In this document: in pieces, positions 19,152-29,197 of the stretch
Layout: every line of letters starts with the position of its first letter
How positions within the stretch are numbered: position 1 is the first letter of the stretch
Origin: an uncultured Bacteroidales bacterium
GTDB lineage: Bacteria; Bacteroidota; Bacteroidia; Bacteroidales; Muribaculaceae
Length of the DNA stretch: 64,000 bases
NCBI GenBank assembly: GCA_947573135.1
Contig: CANPDU010000016.1
Location: 1-64,000 of the forward strand
Direction: 5' to 3'
Translations under genes and position numbers: made by a program
The notes under the pieces: model-generated
The model's input: only the letters and a program-made list of their open reading frames with translations
Databases searched by the model: none
Told to the model about the DNA's origin: nothing

Positions 19152-20360
19152 TCAGTGTCCGGCGGCTGATGCCGTTGACAAATTCAGCCAGGTGAGTTTC
19201 TTCCAGATATATTCCAGCGGTCCCTGGCGGTGAGACCTAAGCCAGCGACGGCTCCAGGCCAGTTGCACTGATACGATGCCGATTGCAATAGCGATGCACA
19301 TTGTCGCACCGGTTTTGTCATATAGTCCGGCTCCGAAGTTGTAGAAGAGTGCGACGCCGATGACAGACTGGGTGATATAATTTGTAAGGCTCATCCGTCC
19401 GTACGGTATCAGCAGTCGCTGTAGTTTGTAACCGTCCCTGCTGTAGAACCATAGACTAATGAATGCTGAAACAAGTATAGCGGTTGTCGCCACATTAAAA
19501 ATCCTTGCAAGCGCGACGTTATAGTATGTTATCACAGTCGGATTTTCAAGCATTGACGGAACGTAGGTTTTCAGACAGAAAAGCGGAATTGCGGCAGTCA
19601 GACTTATAAAAAATGACTTTAACCAGAATTTTTTTGATGAATCCGATATGGCAAAACGGTTCATGCGTCCCAGAAGCATTCCGGTTATGAAAAGTGCGGG
19701 CGTCAGGGAAATGCGGCCCGATTCTATCTGCCATAGATTGCTGTATAATATGCCGTCATGCAGATTGCTCCATAAAGTCTGGACTATATCGCCGTTGCGC
19801 CCGACTTTGTCGGCCGCTATAGCGAAGGGCATAAACAGCGAATCCGTGTCGACGTAATCCGGATTGAAAGATGCATGGATGATTTTGAGCCACGCTACCG
19901 GCTGCAGCATTAGTAGTACTGAGATAATTACAAGAGTGCGGTTGCTGCATGAGCTTGCCGGGATCAGGAAAAGACCGCAGAATGCATACAGCAGCAGAAT
20001 GTCGCCGTTGTAAAACAGAGAGTGTAATAACGCAAAACATGCAAGCAGTAGCATTCGCCATGCAAATCGCGCTCTGAAATCACAGCCTCGCCTGCGGGCG
20101 TTACGCATCTGAATAAAGAAACTGAAACCGAAAAGCAGAGAGAATGTCGCGTAGGCGTTTCCTCCGAGGATAAAGAATGTGCCGTCAAACACTGCGGCAT
20201 CAACTTTTTGCAGCCATACCGGCAGTCCGTCGGGGATACAAAATAAATTGTAATGTTCGAGGCAATGCAGTATAACTATTGCAAAAAGCGCCCATCCGCG
20301 CAGAGCGTCGACAGCAGCGAGGCGCGAACTGTCGGTGGCCTGAATTTTGGTTTTGTCCAT
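19152..20360 (-). CDS. DUF418 family integral membrane protein
   Basis: A 402-residue protein with about ten hydrophobic segments. It has the N-terminal signature RLAAVDALRGWALFAIVILH and a C-terminal DUF418 region PYGRMSLTNYITQSVIG with LAWSRRWLRSHRQGPLEYIWK. The family (YeiB-like, related to acyltransferase-3 membrane proteins) is poorly understood; transport or acyl transfer to surface sugars has been proposed for relatives. It is 35 bases downstream of the CotH gene and may be co-transcribed. No substrate can be inferred. Confidence 0.85.
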   Translation of the reverse strand: MDKTKIQATDSSRLAAVDALRGWALFAIVILHCLEHYNLFCIPDGLPVWLQKVDAAVFDGTFFILGGNAYATFSLLFGFSFFIQMRNARRRGCDFRARFAWRMLLLACFALLHSLFYNGDILLLYAFCGLFLIPASSCSNRTLVIISVLLMLQPVAWLKIIHASFNPDYVDTDSLFMPFAIAADKVGRNGDIVQTLWSNLHDGILYSNLWQIESGRISLTPALFITGMLLGRMNRFAISDSSKKFWLKSFFISLTAAIPLFCLKTYVPSMLENPTVITYYNVALARIFNVATTAILVSAFISLWFYSRDGYKLQRLLIPYGRMSLTNYITQSVIGVALFYNFGAGLYDKTGATMCIAIAIGIVSVQLAWSRRWLRSHRQGPLEYIWKKLTWLNLSTASAAGH

Positions 20361-20395
20361 ATTGGCAAGGTGATTGGATGATGAAATTGAATATA

Positions 20396-22189
20396 CTATC
20401 GGATTATGACTTTTGTGCTTCGTGAGCCTTGTCTGACTATGTAGAAACCCGGCGGGAGAGTGACAGCTGTGACAGAGTCAGCTACAGTGGCTCCGCTGAG
20501 AGTGTAAATGCTTACAGGCTTGCCTGATGAGCTGATTGTGTTGCCGGTCACTGTAAACAGCGAGTTCGTGTCGGTTGTGATATCGTCGAGACCGCTGTGT
20601 GTGCTGTTGAAACGGATTGTCGCAGCCCGGCCGGGATCTGTGACGGTAAAAATCGCCTGAGCGACATGGCCGTCGAAGTATATGTCGTGTGAACCGCCTC
20701 CGGCAACCATCGGTTGATCGCTGTCAGGCGACATTCTGATGTTATCGGTCTGTCCGCCCCAGTTTTGTCCGCCCCATGAGGCGTCGGCGACTTTGAACCG
20801 TTCTCTGACGTCGACGTCGCAAAGCTCGAAGATATTGTCGCGCTCAGTCGTGAGAAATTCATATTTTTCTGTTGCGTTCCAGTTTGAGTGCACGCCGCGC
20901 AGATAGATGCCGCCCGGCAGTCCGGGTACGGCCGGCAGATCATCGATGTCCCAGCGTGATCTCAGAAATCCTATCCTCGCTTTAAGATAGCCTTTGATTG
21001 TGGCAAGCCGCTCCATGACGTCGTCGGTGCCGTAGCCTTTGTCGCGCCAGCGGGCATGGTCGCATACGGCCGCATCGGCGATTGTTGCGGCGAAATTGTC
21101 GAGATAGTCAAACAGATCGTCGAGATCGTTGAGGACGAAGTCCCTGAAAACCTTTTTGTAGGCGTTCTGAAAGTCGGTGAATTTTACGATTTCGCCTACC
21201 CATGTCTGGCCCCATGTGGGATTCTCATAGATGAGTTCGCGGCGGTCTGTACGGCAGAATGTGCTCCCGAAGTCCCAGACCGGGCCCCAGATCCACTTTT
21301 TGTCGGCGCCGCGGTCGCGGTGGAGATAGCAGCTGCCGTGGAACGATTCGTGGCCGTCCATCAGTTCTTGCAGCACATAGAAGCGTGCCAGTGACTCAAT
21401 ATCGACCAGCTCCTGCCAGTCGCGGTTTTCGGGATCCTGCTGATAGAATGCCTTGTCGATCGCTGTGATCTGATCGCGCAGCCATGTTTCCTGTTCGCCG
21501 GTGATTGCCTCGGGGCTTTTGTGTGTGACACGAAGCACGGCGCCGTTGCTCTCGGTGAGCGTGATCTGTTCTGACGGATCTTCCTGATAGTTGTCGATCT
21601 CGCACAGCCAGCCGCCGGTGATGTCGGATGACGCGCCCGATTCTTCGGCTTCTTCTTCCTGATCGAAGATATTGACGCGGTCTTTGGCTACTTTGATGTT
21701 TTCGACGAGGAAATACAGCCCGACATAATCGCCGTTCAGCATCAGTTCGACCGGTTTCATGCCCGGAGTCCATGCGAGGCCGAGGCGCTGCGAGAGCCAG
21801 AAACCCATCGGCTCGCGCATGAAGCCCAGATCATCGTCGGCGTGAGCCAGCAGGACGAAATGCTTGCTCGCGTTGAAGCCCATCAGCTTGGTCTTTTTGG
21901 TTAGTTTCAGACGATAGGGCTTCTTGTCGAAGCCTGTCCACGTATAGTTGCCTCGTCCGCGTATCTGAGTCTCTCCGCTCATGTTCTCGACGCCTTCGCA
22001 TCCGTTGGCGCTGAGTGTGTAAGTCGCGCTGACATAGGGCTCGGTTTTGGCCGGTACGGCTGCTCTGTTTTCAGTCTCGATTGTAAGCAGGGGCAGTGTT
22101 CCTGAAGGGGTCGCTGCGCTAAGGGAAAGAGAGGCCGCCAACATTATTGAAATGCCAGCGGCCCGCATAACTTGAATAAGGTTTTTCAA
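20396..22189 (-). CDS. CotH kinase family exported protein
   Basis: A 597-residue protein with a signal peptide (about 1-25). The CotH protein-kinase-like fold (about 45-430) shows GRGNYTW, KKPYRLKLTKKTKLMG, the segment LLAHADDDLGFMRE and the metal-binding WDFGSTF. The C-terminal 130 residues form beta-rich regions ending in a roughly 70-residue tail of the form SIYTLSG-(x)-LPPGFYIV-KVIIR. That tail resembles a type A sorting domain of the type IX secretion system. The kinase substrate is unknown; the protein is probably surface-exposed. It is 27 bases downstream of the MFS gene. Confidence 0.85.
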   Translation of the reverse strand: MKNLIQVMRAAGISIMLAASLSLSAATPSGTLPLLTIETENRAAVPAKTEPYVSATYTLSANGCEGVENMSGETQIRGRGNYTWTGFDKKPYRLKLTKKTKLMGFNASKHFVLLAHADDDLGFMREPMGFWLSQRLGLAWTPGMKPVELMLNGDYVGLYFLVENIKVAKDRVNIFDQEEEAEESGASSDITGGWLCEIDNYQEDPSEQITLTESNGAVLRVTHKSPEAITGEQETWLRDQITAIDKAFYQQDPENRDWQELVDIESLARFYVLQELMDGHESFHGSCYLHRDRGADKKWIWGPVWDFGSTFCRTDRRELIYENPTWGQTWVGEIVKFTDFQNAYKKVFRDFVLNDLDDLFDYLDNFAATIADAAVCDHARWRDKGYGTDDVMERLATIKGYLKARIGFLRSRWDIDDLPAVPGLPGGIYLRGVHSNWNATEKYEFLTTERDNIFELCDVDVRERFKVADASWGGQNWGGQTDNIRMSPDSDQPMVAGGGSHDIYFDGHVAQAIFTVTDPGRAATIRFNSTHSGLDDITTDTNSLFTVTGNTISSSGKPVSIYTLSGATVADSVTAVTLPPGFYIVRQGSRSTKVIIR

Positions 22190-22216
22190 TATCTTAATGA
22201 ATTGCTAATTAATAGA

Positions 22217-23713
22217 TTATTCTTCGGCTGATTCTGCCTCGGCGCGTTCGGTCTGAACGTTAGCCTTGATGTTGGGCGCTTCGAGGCCGAAATGTCTCTT
22301 TTTGTCGAGCGCTTTCAGATAAAGAGCGAAGAAGAGAGCAAGAACGCCGAATCCTGCGAAGATTATCATCGGCACTGTGTAATCGTAATGAATGAAGAAA
22401 TCTTCTGGTGCCTCTGTGCCTGCCGCTTTCCATGCTTCAAGCTGGGCGAGCTGATTCTGGACTATGGGATTCCCGGCGTTGACGGAGTCAAGCACGTAGC
22501 CGATCAGCAGCGGGACAAGGCAGAGACCGATGTTCTGAACCCAGAATATGAGGCAGTATGCGCTTCCGAGTACTTTTTCCGGGATGATTTTGGGTACACT
22601 CGGCCAAAGAGCGGCCGGAACGAGTGCAAACGACACTCCGAGCACGACGATCGTTGTGTAGGCGATGACTTTGCTGTGGGTAGCCGGCAGCACGAAGGCG
22701 AAAACGAGGTGACATGCGATGAGGAGCAGAGCGCCGTAGATAAGCATTGTGGCGCCTTTGCCCTTGCGGTCGAGAAAGTTGCCGAGGAAAACGGTGATCA
22801 CGGCCGCTCCGATGGGAAACCAACGGAAGATATTAGACGCCTGCTGGGCGGAGATATCGCCGATGTTGCACTGAAGCATTTCGGCTCCGTAAGCCTGGAA
22901 GGGAAATATGGCCGAGTAGTAGAGTACACAGAGCAAGGCGACAATCCAGAATACCTGACTTGAGAATATTTTTGCGATATCCGAAGCCTTGAACTCGTCT
23001 TCGTCGCTTTTTTCGGCATCGTCGCTTTTGCCGGCCTGTCTGTCATAGCGGGTGTCGAGTACGCAGAACACGCAATAGCAGATAAGACCGATTGCGAGAA
23101 GCGCTGTGCAGAATGCCACGGGGGCGACAACGGTTCCCATTGACGCTGCGATCAGAGGCGAAATCGAAAATATCGCGAACACGCCAAGACGCGCGATCGC
23201 CATTTCAAGTCCCATGGCCAAAGCCATTTCCTTGCCTTTGAACCATTTTGCAATCGCTTTTGACACAGTCGTGCCGGCCATTTCGCATCCGCATCCGAAG
23301 ATCATGAAGCCGAAGGAAGCCATTTTGGCGCTTGCAGGCATGGATGTCCACCATGAGTTGAGCCACTGTTCGAGTGATGTGCCTGCAAACCAGTCGCTGA
23401 TGCCGTAGAGCTTGATCACTGCACCTGTGACCATAAGCGACGCTGACAAAACACCGGTGAAACGGATGCCGCTCTTGTCAAGAATGAAGCCCGCTATGAT
23501 CAGAAAGCCGCATACGTTGAGGATATATTCCGATGAACGGTATGTGCCGTAGGCGGTTGAATTCCATCCGAGCTGAGGTTCGAGAAGGCTCTTAAGCGGA
23601 GCCATGACGTCGACGAACATGTAGGCGAAGAACATCATCGATGCAATTAGGATCAGAGCGGTCCATCTTGCCCACGCCTTGTCGGCAAGCGTTTGTTTGA
23701 TTGTTTCTTTCAT
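22217..23713 (-). CDS. MFS transporter (MFSD1-like)
   Basis: A 498-residue carrier with about 12 hydrophobic helices. The motif KWFKGKEMALAMGLEMAIARLG resembles the segment found in the MFSD1-type branch, where eukaryotic members carry dipeptides; the substrate here is unknown. There is a charged cytoplasmic loop in the middle (RQAGKSDDAEKSDEDEF) and a hydrophilic Glu-rich tail. The frame runs to 23776, but the promoter box (23783-23776) overlaps that start, so the ATG at 23713 is used. It is divergent from parC. Confidence 0.85.
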   Translation of the reverse strand: MKETIKQTLADKAWARWTALILIASMMFFAYMFVDVMAPLKSLLEPQLGWNSTAYGTYRSSEYILNVCGFLIIAGFILDKSGIRFTGVLSASLMVTGAVIKLYGISDWFAGTSLEQWLNSWWTSMPASAKMASFGFMIFGCGCEMAGTTVSKAIAKWFKGKEMALAMGLEMAIARLGVFAIFSISPLIAASMGTVVAPVAFCTALLAIGLICYCVFCVLDTRYDRQAGKSDDAEKSDEDEFKASDIAKIFSSQVFWIVALLCVLYYSAIFPFQAYGAEMLQCNIGDISAQQASNIFRWFPIGAAVITVFLGNFLDRKGKGATMLIYGALLLIACHLVFAFVLPATHSKVIAYTTIVVLGVSFALVPAALWPSVPKIIPEKVLGSAYCLIFWVQNIGLCLVPLLIGYVLDSVNAGNPIVQNQLAQLEAWKAAGTEAPEDFFIHYDYTVPMIIFAGFGVLALFFALYLKALDKKRHFGLEAPNIKANVQTERAEAESAEE

Positions 23714-23775
23714 TTGCTTATGTGAATAAATTGATTGATTTCCGTGAATAATGACAGCCTTGGTCATATAATGCA

Positions 23776-23783
23776 CAAAATTA
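23776..23783 (-). promoter_or_regulatory. -7 box for the MFS gene
   Basis: The minus strand reads TAATTTTG. It predicts a 5' UTR of about 55 nt to the ATG at 23713 and supports rejecting the longer start at 23776. Confidence 0.55.
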
Positions 23784-23815
23784 ATGTAAAAATGTAATAT
23801 TTGGAAATTAAATCG

Positions 23816-23823
23816 TAACTTTG
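23816..23823 (+). promoter_or_regulatory. -7 box for parC
   Basis: A perfect TAACTTTG box ends 23 bases before the ATG at 23847. The apparent earlier GTG start at 23823 overlaps the box itself and cannot be used by this transcript. Confidence 0.7.
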
Positions 23824-23846
23824 TGGGTAAAGCAAGCTTTAGACCA

Positions 23847-26549
23847 ATGAGCGACGATATAAATTACGAGAGCACCGACGAGGAATTCGACGATTTTGCA
23901 GCCGGGCAGCAGCCGGCAGAGGGTAAAGACAGCCAGAAACCATACACCGCTTCGGGCGATGTGATTAAGCATCAGCTGCGCGGCATGTATCAGAGCTGGT
24001 TTCTCGAGTATGCCTCCTATGTCATACTTGAGCGTGCCGTGCCGCATATCGACGACGGCCTCAAACCCGTGCAGCGGCGTATCCTTCACTCGATGAAGAC
24101 TCTCGACGACGGACGTTTCAACAAGGTTGCCAACATCGTAGGCAACACTATGCAGTATCACCCCCACGGCGACGCTTCGATCAACGATGCCCTCGTACAG
24201 CTCGGTCAGAAAGATCTGCTTGTAGAGACTCAGGGAAACTGGGGAAACATCCTTACGGGTGCTTCAGCGGCCGCCGGACGTTATATCGAGGCCCGTCTGT
24301 CGTCGTTCGCTCTTGAAACTTTATACAATCCTAAAGTCACCGAATGGACTCTGAGTTATGACGGCCGTAAGCAGGAGCCGGTCACTTTGCCGGCTAAATT
24401 TCCGCTTCTGCTTGCGCAGGGGGCAGAGGGTATTGCCGTCGGCCTGTCATCGAAAATATTGCCGCATAATTTCAATGAAATCATAGACGCTGCGGTGAGT
24501 TATCTCCGTAATGAGGATTTTGAACTATACCCCGATTTTGTTACCGGAGGCATGATCGATGTCACGCGCTATAACGACGGGCGCCGCGGCGGCGTGGTCA
24601 AAGTCAGAGCTAAAATAGACAAGATAGATAACCGCACGTTGGCCGTGACCGAGATACCGTTCGGAAAAACCACCGGCATAATAATCGACTCGATCCTGAA
24701 AGCTTTTGAGAAAGGAAAGATCAAGATCAGAAAGGTTGATGATAATACGGCCGAGAACGCCAATATACTCGTCTATCTCCAGCCCGGCACATCAAGCGAC
24801 AAGGCTATCGACGCGCTCTATGCCTTCACTGACTGTGAGGTGAGCATTTCGCCTAACTGTTGCGTGATTTCCGACCGCAAACCGCATTTCCTCGGTGTCA
24901 GCGACGTGCTGAAACACAGCGTCGACACCACGAAGCATATTCTCGAGACGGAGCTGAAACTTCGTCTTGACGAACTCGCCGAGCAGATGTTTTTTGCTTC
25001 GCTTGAAAAGATATTTATCGAAGAGCGCATCTACAAGGACAAAGCTTATGAGCAGGCCGCCGACATTGAGGCAGCGATCGATCATATCGCTTCGCGTCTC
25101 GAACCGTTCGCCGACCGTCTGTTCCGCGAAGTGACGCGCGACGACATCCTGCGTCTCGTCGAGATAAAGATGAAGCGCATATTCCGTTTCAGCGCCAAAG
25201 ATGCTGATGATCAAATCGCAAAACTTTCAGCCGACATTGATGAGACAAAAAAGAATCTCGAAGGTATAATCGACTATACTATCGCATGGTATCAGCGTCT
25301 CAAAGAAAAGTATGGCGCCAACTATCCGCGTCGCACTGTCATACGGGGTTTCGACAACATTCAGGCAGCTACTGTAGCCGAGGCTAATGAGAAGCTTTAT
25401 ATCAACCGTGAGGAAGGCTTTATCGGGACCGCTCTCAAAAAGGATGATAACGTCGAGTTTGTCTGCAACTGTTCGTCGATCGACGATGTCATTATTTTCT
25501 ACAAAGACGGACGATATAAGGTCGTCAAGGTACAGGAAAAACTTTTTGTAGACAAAAATGTCCTATATGTCAATGTGTTCAAGCGCAATGACGATCGCAC
25601 GATCTATAATGTGATCTATCGCCACGGCGGAACCGACGGCATATATTATATGAAGCGTTTTGCAGTGACCGGTGTTACGCGCGACAAAGAGTATAATGTC
25701 ACGCAGGGTCTGCCCGGATCGAGAATCATGTGGTTCTCGGCCAATCCCAACGGCGAGGCTGAGGTCGTGAAGGTGACGCTGAAACCGAAACTGAGACTTA
25801 AGACGCTTCAGTTTGACGTCGACTTTGCCAAGCTCGCGATCAAGGGCAAACAGTCGCAGGGCAATCTTGTCACCAAAAACGAGGTACACCGTTTCTCGCT
25901 TAAAGAGCGTGGAGCTTCGACTCTCGGCGGCCGCGAGGTGTGGTTCGACCGTGATGTGCTCAGACTCAATTACGACGGCCGCGGTGAATTTCTCGGCGAA
26001 TTCCAGGGCGATGATCTTGTGCTTGTCGTGCTCGACAACGGCGAATATTACACCACAAGCTATGATGCGAGCAACCATTACCCCGACAATATACTTATCA
26101 TTGAAAAATTCAGGTCTAAGCATGTCTGGACAGCCATTCTCAATGATGCTGATCAGGGCTATCCTTATCTGAAACGTTTTGCGTTCGAGCCGTCGCTGAA
26201 ACGTCAGCGCTATCTTGGCGAAAACGAGAGCTCGACGCTGATCGCGTTGAGCGATAAGCCCGGTGCGATGTTTAAAGTGACGTTTGGCGCGCCTGATGAT
26301 TTCCGCGAGCCTATGGTTGTCGACGCAGAGGAATTTATAGCTGTGAAATCATTCAAGGCAAAGGGCAAGCGTCTGACGATGTTTGCGGTCGCGTCTGTCG
26401 AGGAACTCGAGCCGAAAGCGGTTGCTGAGCCTGAAGAACCGGAAGGCTTGGAGCCTGATGCCGGTTTCGTCGAGGATGAGGAGGTCGACGCCGACCGTTC
26501 TGACGACGAAGTCCGCGATGAAATTAACGGTCAGCAACGAATTTTCTGA
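23847..26549 (+). CDS. parC: DNA topoisomerase IV subunit A
   Basis: Breaks and rejoins DNA to decatenate chromosomes, as a heterotetramer with ParE. The acidic N-terminus (DEEFDD) precedes the winged-helix core: DGLKPVQRRILHSM, HPHGDAS, and the catalytic Tyr146 in AAAGRYIEARLS. A long coiled-coil and tower follow, then a divergent C-terminal domain with no clear GyrA box (QRRGGKG is absent), which favours ParC over GyrA. The 900-residue size fits Bacteroidetes ParC. The C-terminal 50 residues are very acidic. parE is not adjacent. The DUF3316 gene follows 3 bases later. Confidence 0.9.
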   Translation: MSDDINYESTDEEFDDFAAGQQPAEGKDSQKPYTASGDVIKHQLRGMYQSWFLEYASYVILERAVPHIDDGLKPVQRRILHSMKTLDDGRFNKVANIVGNTMQYHPHGDASINDALVQLGQKDLLVETQGNWGNILTGASAAAGRYIEARLSSFALETLYNPKVTEWTLSYDGRKQEPVTLPAKFPLLLAQGAEGIAVGLSSKILPHNFNEIIDAAVSYLRNEDFELYPDFVTGGMIDVTRYNDGRRGGVVKVRAKIDKIDNRTLAVTEIPFGKTTGIIIDSILKAFEKGKIKIRKVDDNTAENANILVYLQPGTSSDKAIDALYAFTDCEVSISPNCCVISDRKPHFLGVSDVLKHSVDTTKHILETELKLRLDELAEQMFFASLEKIFIEERIYKDKAYEQAADIEAAIDHIASRLEPFADRLFREVTRDDILRLVEIKMKRIFRFSAKDADDQIAKLSADIDETKKNLEGIIDYTIAWYQRLKEKYGANYPRRTVIRGFDNIQAATVAEANEKLYINREEGFIGTALKKDDNVEFVCNCSSIDDVIIFYKDGRYKVVKVQEKLFVDKNVLYVNVFKRNDDRTIYNVIYRHGGTDGIYYMKRFAVTGVTRDKEYNVTQGLPGSRIMWFSANPNGEAEVVKVTLKPKLRLKTLQFDVDFAKLAIKGKQSQGNLVTKNEVHRFSLKERGASTLGGREVWFDRDVLRLNYDGRGEFLGEFQGDDLVLVVLDNGEYYTTSYDASNHYPDNILIIEKFRSKHVWTAILNDADQGYPYLKRFAFEPSLKRQRYLGENESSTLIALSDKPGAMFKVTFGAPDDFREPMVVDAEEFIAVKSFKAKGKRLTMFAVASVEELEPKAVAEPEEPEGLEPDAGFVEDEEVDADRSDDEVRDEINGQQRIF

Positions 26550-26552
26550 GCC

Positions 26553-27401
26553 ATGCGTCTTTTTATCGTCATCATATGCCTTATAATGAATGTGGCGCTG
26601 TGGGCTTCGGAAGATGACAAAACGTTGCGCCCGGTGGCTGCTGCCTATACGCTCGAAGTGGGATCGTCACATCTTAGCGACACATACCTGACTCCCCTGA
26701 AATACGGCGGTCAGAGCTTTGCTTTGGGTTACGAGCGTATGCAGGCAATGCGTTTCTCTCCCGAGCGCTGGGTGATGCAGCTTACAGGCCGGCTCGAACT
26801 GAACAGGGCATTGAATCCTGCCCATAACGCCACAATGTGGGACCTCGGGCTGGAACTGCAGTGGGGCATGATGCGCCGCTGGTCAGTCGACGGAGTCAGC
26901 GGTCTGCAGCTTTATGCCGGTGGTGCCACTACTCTTGACGTCGGCGCGTTATATCTGTCGCGCAACGGCAACAATCCCGTGTCGGCCAAGGCAGCCTGGA
27001 CTGTCGGTCTCACCGGAGCCGCTGTTTATAATTTCAAGATCTCACGGCTCCCTGTATGCCTTCGCTATCAGCCGGTGCTGCCAGTGACCGGAGCGTTTTT
27101 CTCACCTGACTATGGCGAGCTGTACTATGAAATATATTTAGGTAACCGCGACAATCTGGCTCATGCCGCGTGGTTCGGCAATTACTTCCGGCTGAACAAC
27201 CTGCTGACCGCCGATCTGCGGCTCGGATCGACAAATCTCCGGCTGGGTTACAGGGGCGACATTCTCTCCACGAAAGAGAACAATATCGTGACCAGACGCA
27301 TTACTCATACATTAATAATAGGTGTCAGCGGCGAATGGCTGTCATTGCCGCGCAGCGGCCGTATTTCATCCAATGCAAAAATAATTTCGTCAGTGTATTG
27401 A
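26553..27401 (+). CDS. DUF3316 domain exported protein
   Basis: A 282-residue protein with a signal peptide (about 1-19, ending LWAS). A beta-rich body contains SHLSDTYLTPLKYGG, YERMQAMRFSPERW and a late NNLLTADLRLGSTNLRLGYRG segment. This pattern resembles DUF3316, probably an outer-membrane or periplasmic beta-barrel-like protein of unknown function (assignment from recall). It begins 3 bases after parC and is followed after 2 bases by a lipoprotein protease gene, so the three are likely co-transcribed. Confidence 0.7.
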   Translation: MRLFIVIICLIMNVALWASEDDKTLRPVAAAYTLEVGSSHLSDTYLTPLKYGGQSFALGYERMQAMRFSPERWVMQLTGRLELNRALNPAHNATMWDLGLELQWGMMRRWSVDGVSGLQLYAGGATTLDVGALYLSRNGNNPVSAKAAWTVGLTGAAVYNFKISRLPVCLRYQPVLPVTGAFFSPDYGELYYEIYLGNRDNLAHAAWFGNYFRLNNLLTADLRLGSTNLRLGYRGDILSTKENNIVTRRITHTLIIGVSGEWLSLPRSGRISSNAKIISSVY

Positions 27402-27403
27402 TT

Positions 27404-28432
27404 ATGAAAAGGTCGGTTATATATAGTGTATTGGCGTCGGCATTGATGTTTGTGCTGCCTTCCTGTCATGAGATAGAAGAGTGGGATCAGGACATCGAGG
27501 GTAACTTTAACGCACTGTGGAAAGTCGTTGACGAACATTACTGTTTTTTCGATGAAAAAGGTGTTGACTGGAACGAAGTGTATTCCCGTTATCATGCACG
27601 CCTGAGCAGCGACATGCGCGGACTCGAGTTTTTCAACCTGTGCGCGCAGATGCTCGACGAACTGCAGGACGGTCATGTCAATCTGTCATCATCATTCAAG
27701 ACTTCTTATTATCGCAAATGGTGGAGCGATTATCCTCAGAACTATGACGAGCGTCTTGTCGAGCAGTATTATCTCAGGTTTGATTATTCGACGGTCGGAG
27801 GCATCGATTACGCCGTATTGCGCGACAATGTCGGTTATATACGCTACCCGTCGTTTTCATATCCTGTCGGTCATTCGGCCATGGATGCGATACTCTCTCA
27901 GTTCGCCTTGTGCAAGGGTATTATTATAGATATAAGAAACAACGGCGGCGGAGATATGACTAATGTCGAGGTCATAACGTCCCATTTTATCAACCGCCGC
28001 ATTCTTGCAGGGTCGATCAGTCACAAGACCGGTCCCGGCCACAATGATTTTTCAGAACCTTATCCCTATTATTTTGATCCGGTAGGAGAGGAGAGGGTGA
28101 GGTGGATCAAGCCCGTTGTCGTGCTTGTCAACCGCAGCACCTTCAGCGCTGCCAATAATTTTGTGTCGGTGATGCAGTATCTGCCAAATGTCAGGATTGT
28201 CGGCGCGACCACAGGCGGCGGCAGCGGCATGCCGTTCTCGTCCGAGATACCGTGTGGATGGGGAGTCAGAATGTCGGCCTGTCCTGTCTATGACGCGCAG
28301 GGCAAGACTACTGAAAAAGGCATAGATCCGTCGGAAAATTGCGCTGTCGATCTTGATCCCGTGCTGGCGCTGTCGGGCATCGACACTATGCTTGACTTCG
28401 CAGTAGGCAAAATTCTGTCAGATGATTTTTAA
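27404..28432 (+). CDS. S41 family lipoprotein peptidase
   Basis: A 342-residue protein. A lipobox LPSC places the lipidated Cys at residue 21, so it is anchored in the periplasm or on the outer surface. The tail-specific-protease-like core has DELQDGHVNL, the DIRNNGGGD turn, and the segment NRSTFSAANNF with the presumed nucleophile serine. GATTGGGSGMPFSSEIP follows. No PDZ domain is obvious between the N-terminal helical part and the core. The frame runs upstream to 27170 inside the DUF3316 gene, but the lipoprotein signal fixes the start at 27404. Confidence 0.88.
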   Translation: MKRSVIYSVLASALMFVLPSCHEIEEWDQDIEGNFNALWKVVDEHYCFFDEKGVDWNEVYSRYHARLSSDMRGLEFFNLCAQMLDELQDGHVNLSSSFKTSYYRKWWSDYPQNYDERLVEQYYLRFDYSTVGGIDYAVLRDNVGYIRYPSFSYPVGHSAMDAILSQFALCKGIIIDIRNNGGGDMTNVEVITSHFINRRILAGSISHKTGPGHNDFSEPYPYYFDPVGEERVRWIKPVVVLVNRSTFSAANNFVSVMQYLPNVRIVGATTGGGSGMPFSSEIPCGWGVRMSACPVYDAQGKTTEKGIDPSENCAVDLDPVLALSGIDTMLDFAVGKILSDDF

Positions 28433-28440
28433 ACAGGCTT

Positions 28441-29175
28441 TTAGATCTTGTCGTTAAGGAGTCTGCCTTCGAGCGCTGCAAAGTCATTGCGGGCGTTTTT
28501 GGTCAGAAGATATTCGTCGATCTGATCGGCGTGGCGGAAATTGTGGAGATCCGAGCCTATAAAATCGACAAGGCCTTTGTCGATGAGATATTCGGCCACT
28601 TCGCGCTGTTCTTTTCCATATGATCCTGCAAGACTGAGAAGATTGACCTGGAATTTTGCACCGGCTTCATGGAGACGGTGATAGCGGTCGCGGTTTTTGA
28701 AATAGTAGCTGTAACGCTCGGGATGAGCCAGAACCGGCGTGAGCCCTTTGACCTGCAGTTCGAAGATGGTATTGTCGATAAACCACGCTTCGGAGACAAA
28801 CGGATTTTCGATCATTATATAGTTACCGGGCATTGTCATGACATTGCCTGACTCGAACGCGGCCTGGGAGAATTCGTCGAGACGGTACTCGGCGTGATGG
28901 GACAGGCTGATGTAATTGCTTTTTTCTTTGAGGGCAGTCTGCAACGCCAGCATAGCCTTGTCGAGTGTCTCCGGTGTATTCTCGAAAGTGCCTTTTGTGA
29001 CGTGCGGGCTGGCTATGATTTTGGTTATGCCCCAGTTCTGCATCCGTTCGATGAGCCGGACTGATGTCGCCACATCGGGCGAGCCGTCGTCGACGCCGGG
29101 GATGACATGGCAGTGGATGTCGGTCGAAAACGGCAGCCGTACCGGCGTTTTTGTCTTGTTGAAAAAATTGAACAT
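28441..29175 (-). CDS. CpsB/CapC-type tyrosine phosphatase (PHP superfamily)
   Basis: A 244-residue metal-dependent protein-tyrosine phosphatase, the kind that dephosphorylates capsule-synthesis BY-kinases. The metal ligands His21 and His23 lie in TDIHCHVIPGVDDG; later LAHPERY and GSDLHNF supply further PHP ligands. The ORF extends to 29229, but the -7 box at 29205-29198 lies inside that extension, so the ATG at 29175 is chosen. It is convergent with the S41 gene (8-base gap). No BY-kinase is present nearby. Confidence 0.9.
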   Translation of the reverse strand: MFNFFNKTKTPVRLPFSTDIHCHVIPGVDDGSPDVATSVRLIERMQNWGITKIIASPHVTKGTFENTPETLDKAMLALQTALKEKSNYISLSHHAEYRLDEFSQAAFESGNVMTMPGNYIMIENPFVSEAWFIDNTIFELQVKGLTPVLAHPERYSYYFKNRDRYHRLHEAGAKFQVNLLSLAGSYGKEQREVAEYLIDKGLVDFIGSDLHNFRHADQIDEYLLTKNARNDFAALEGRLLNDKI

Positions 29176-29197
29176 GATCAGCTTGATTTTTCTTTTA

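Noticed and set aside
27170-27403. Longer ORF start for the S41 peptidase
   Set aside because: The extension lies inside the DUF3316 gene, and the lipoprotein signal begins at 27404.
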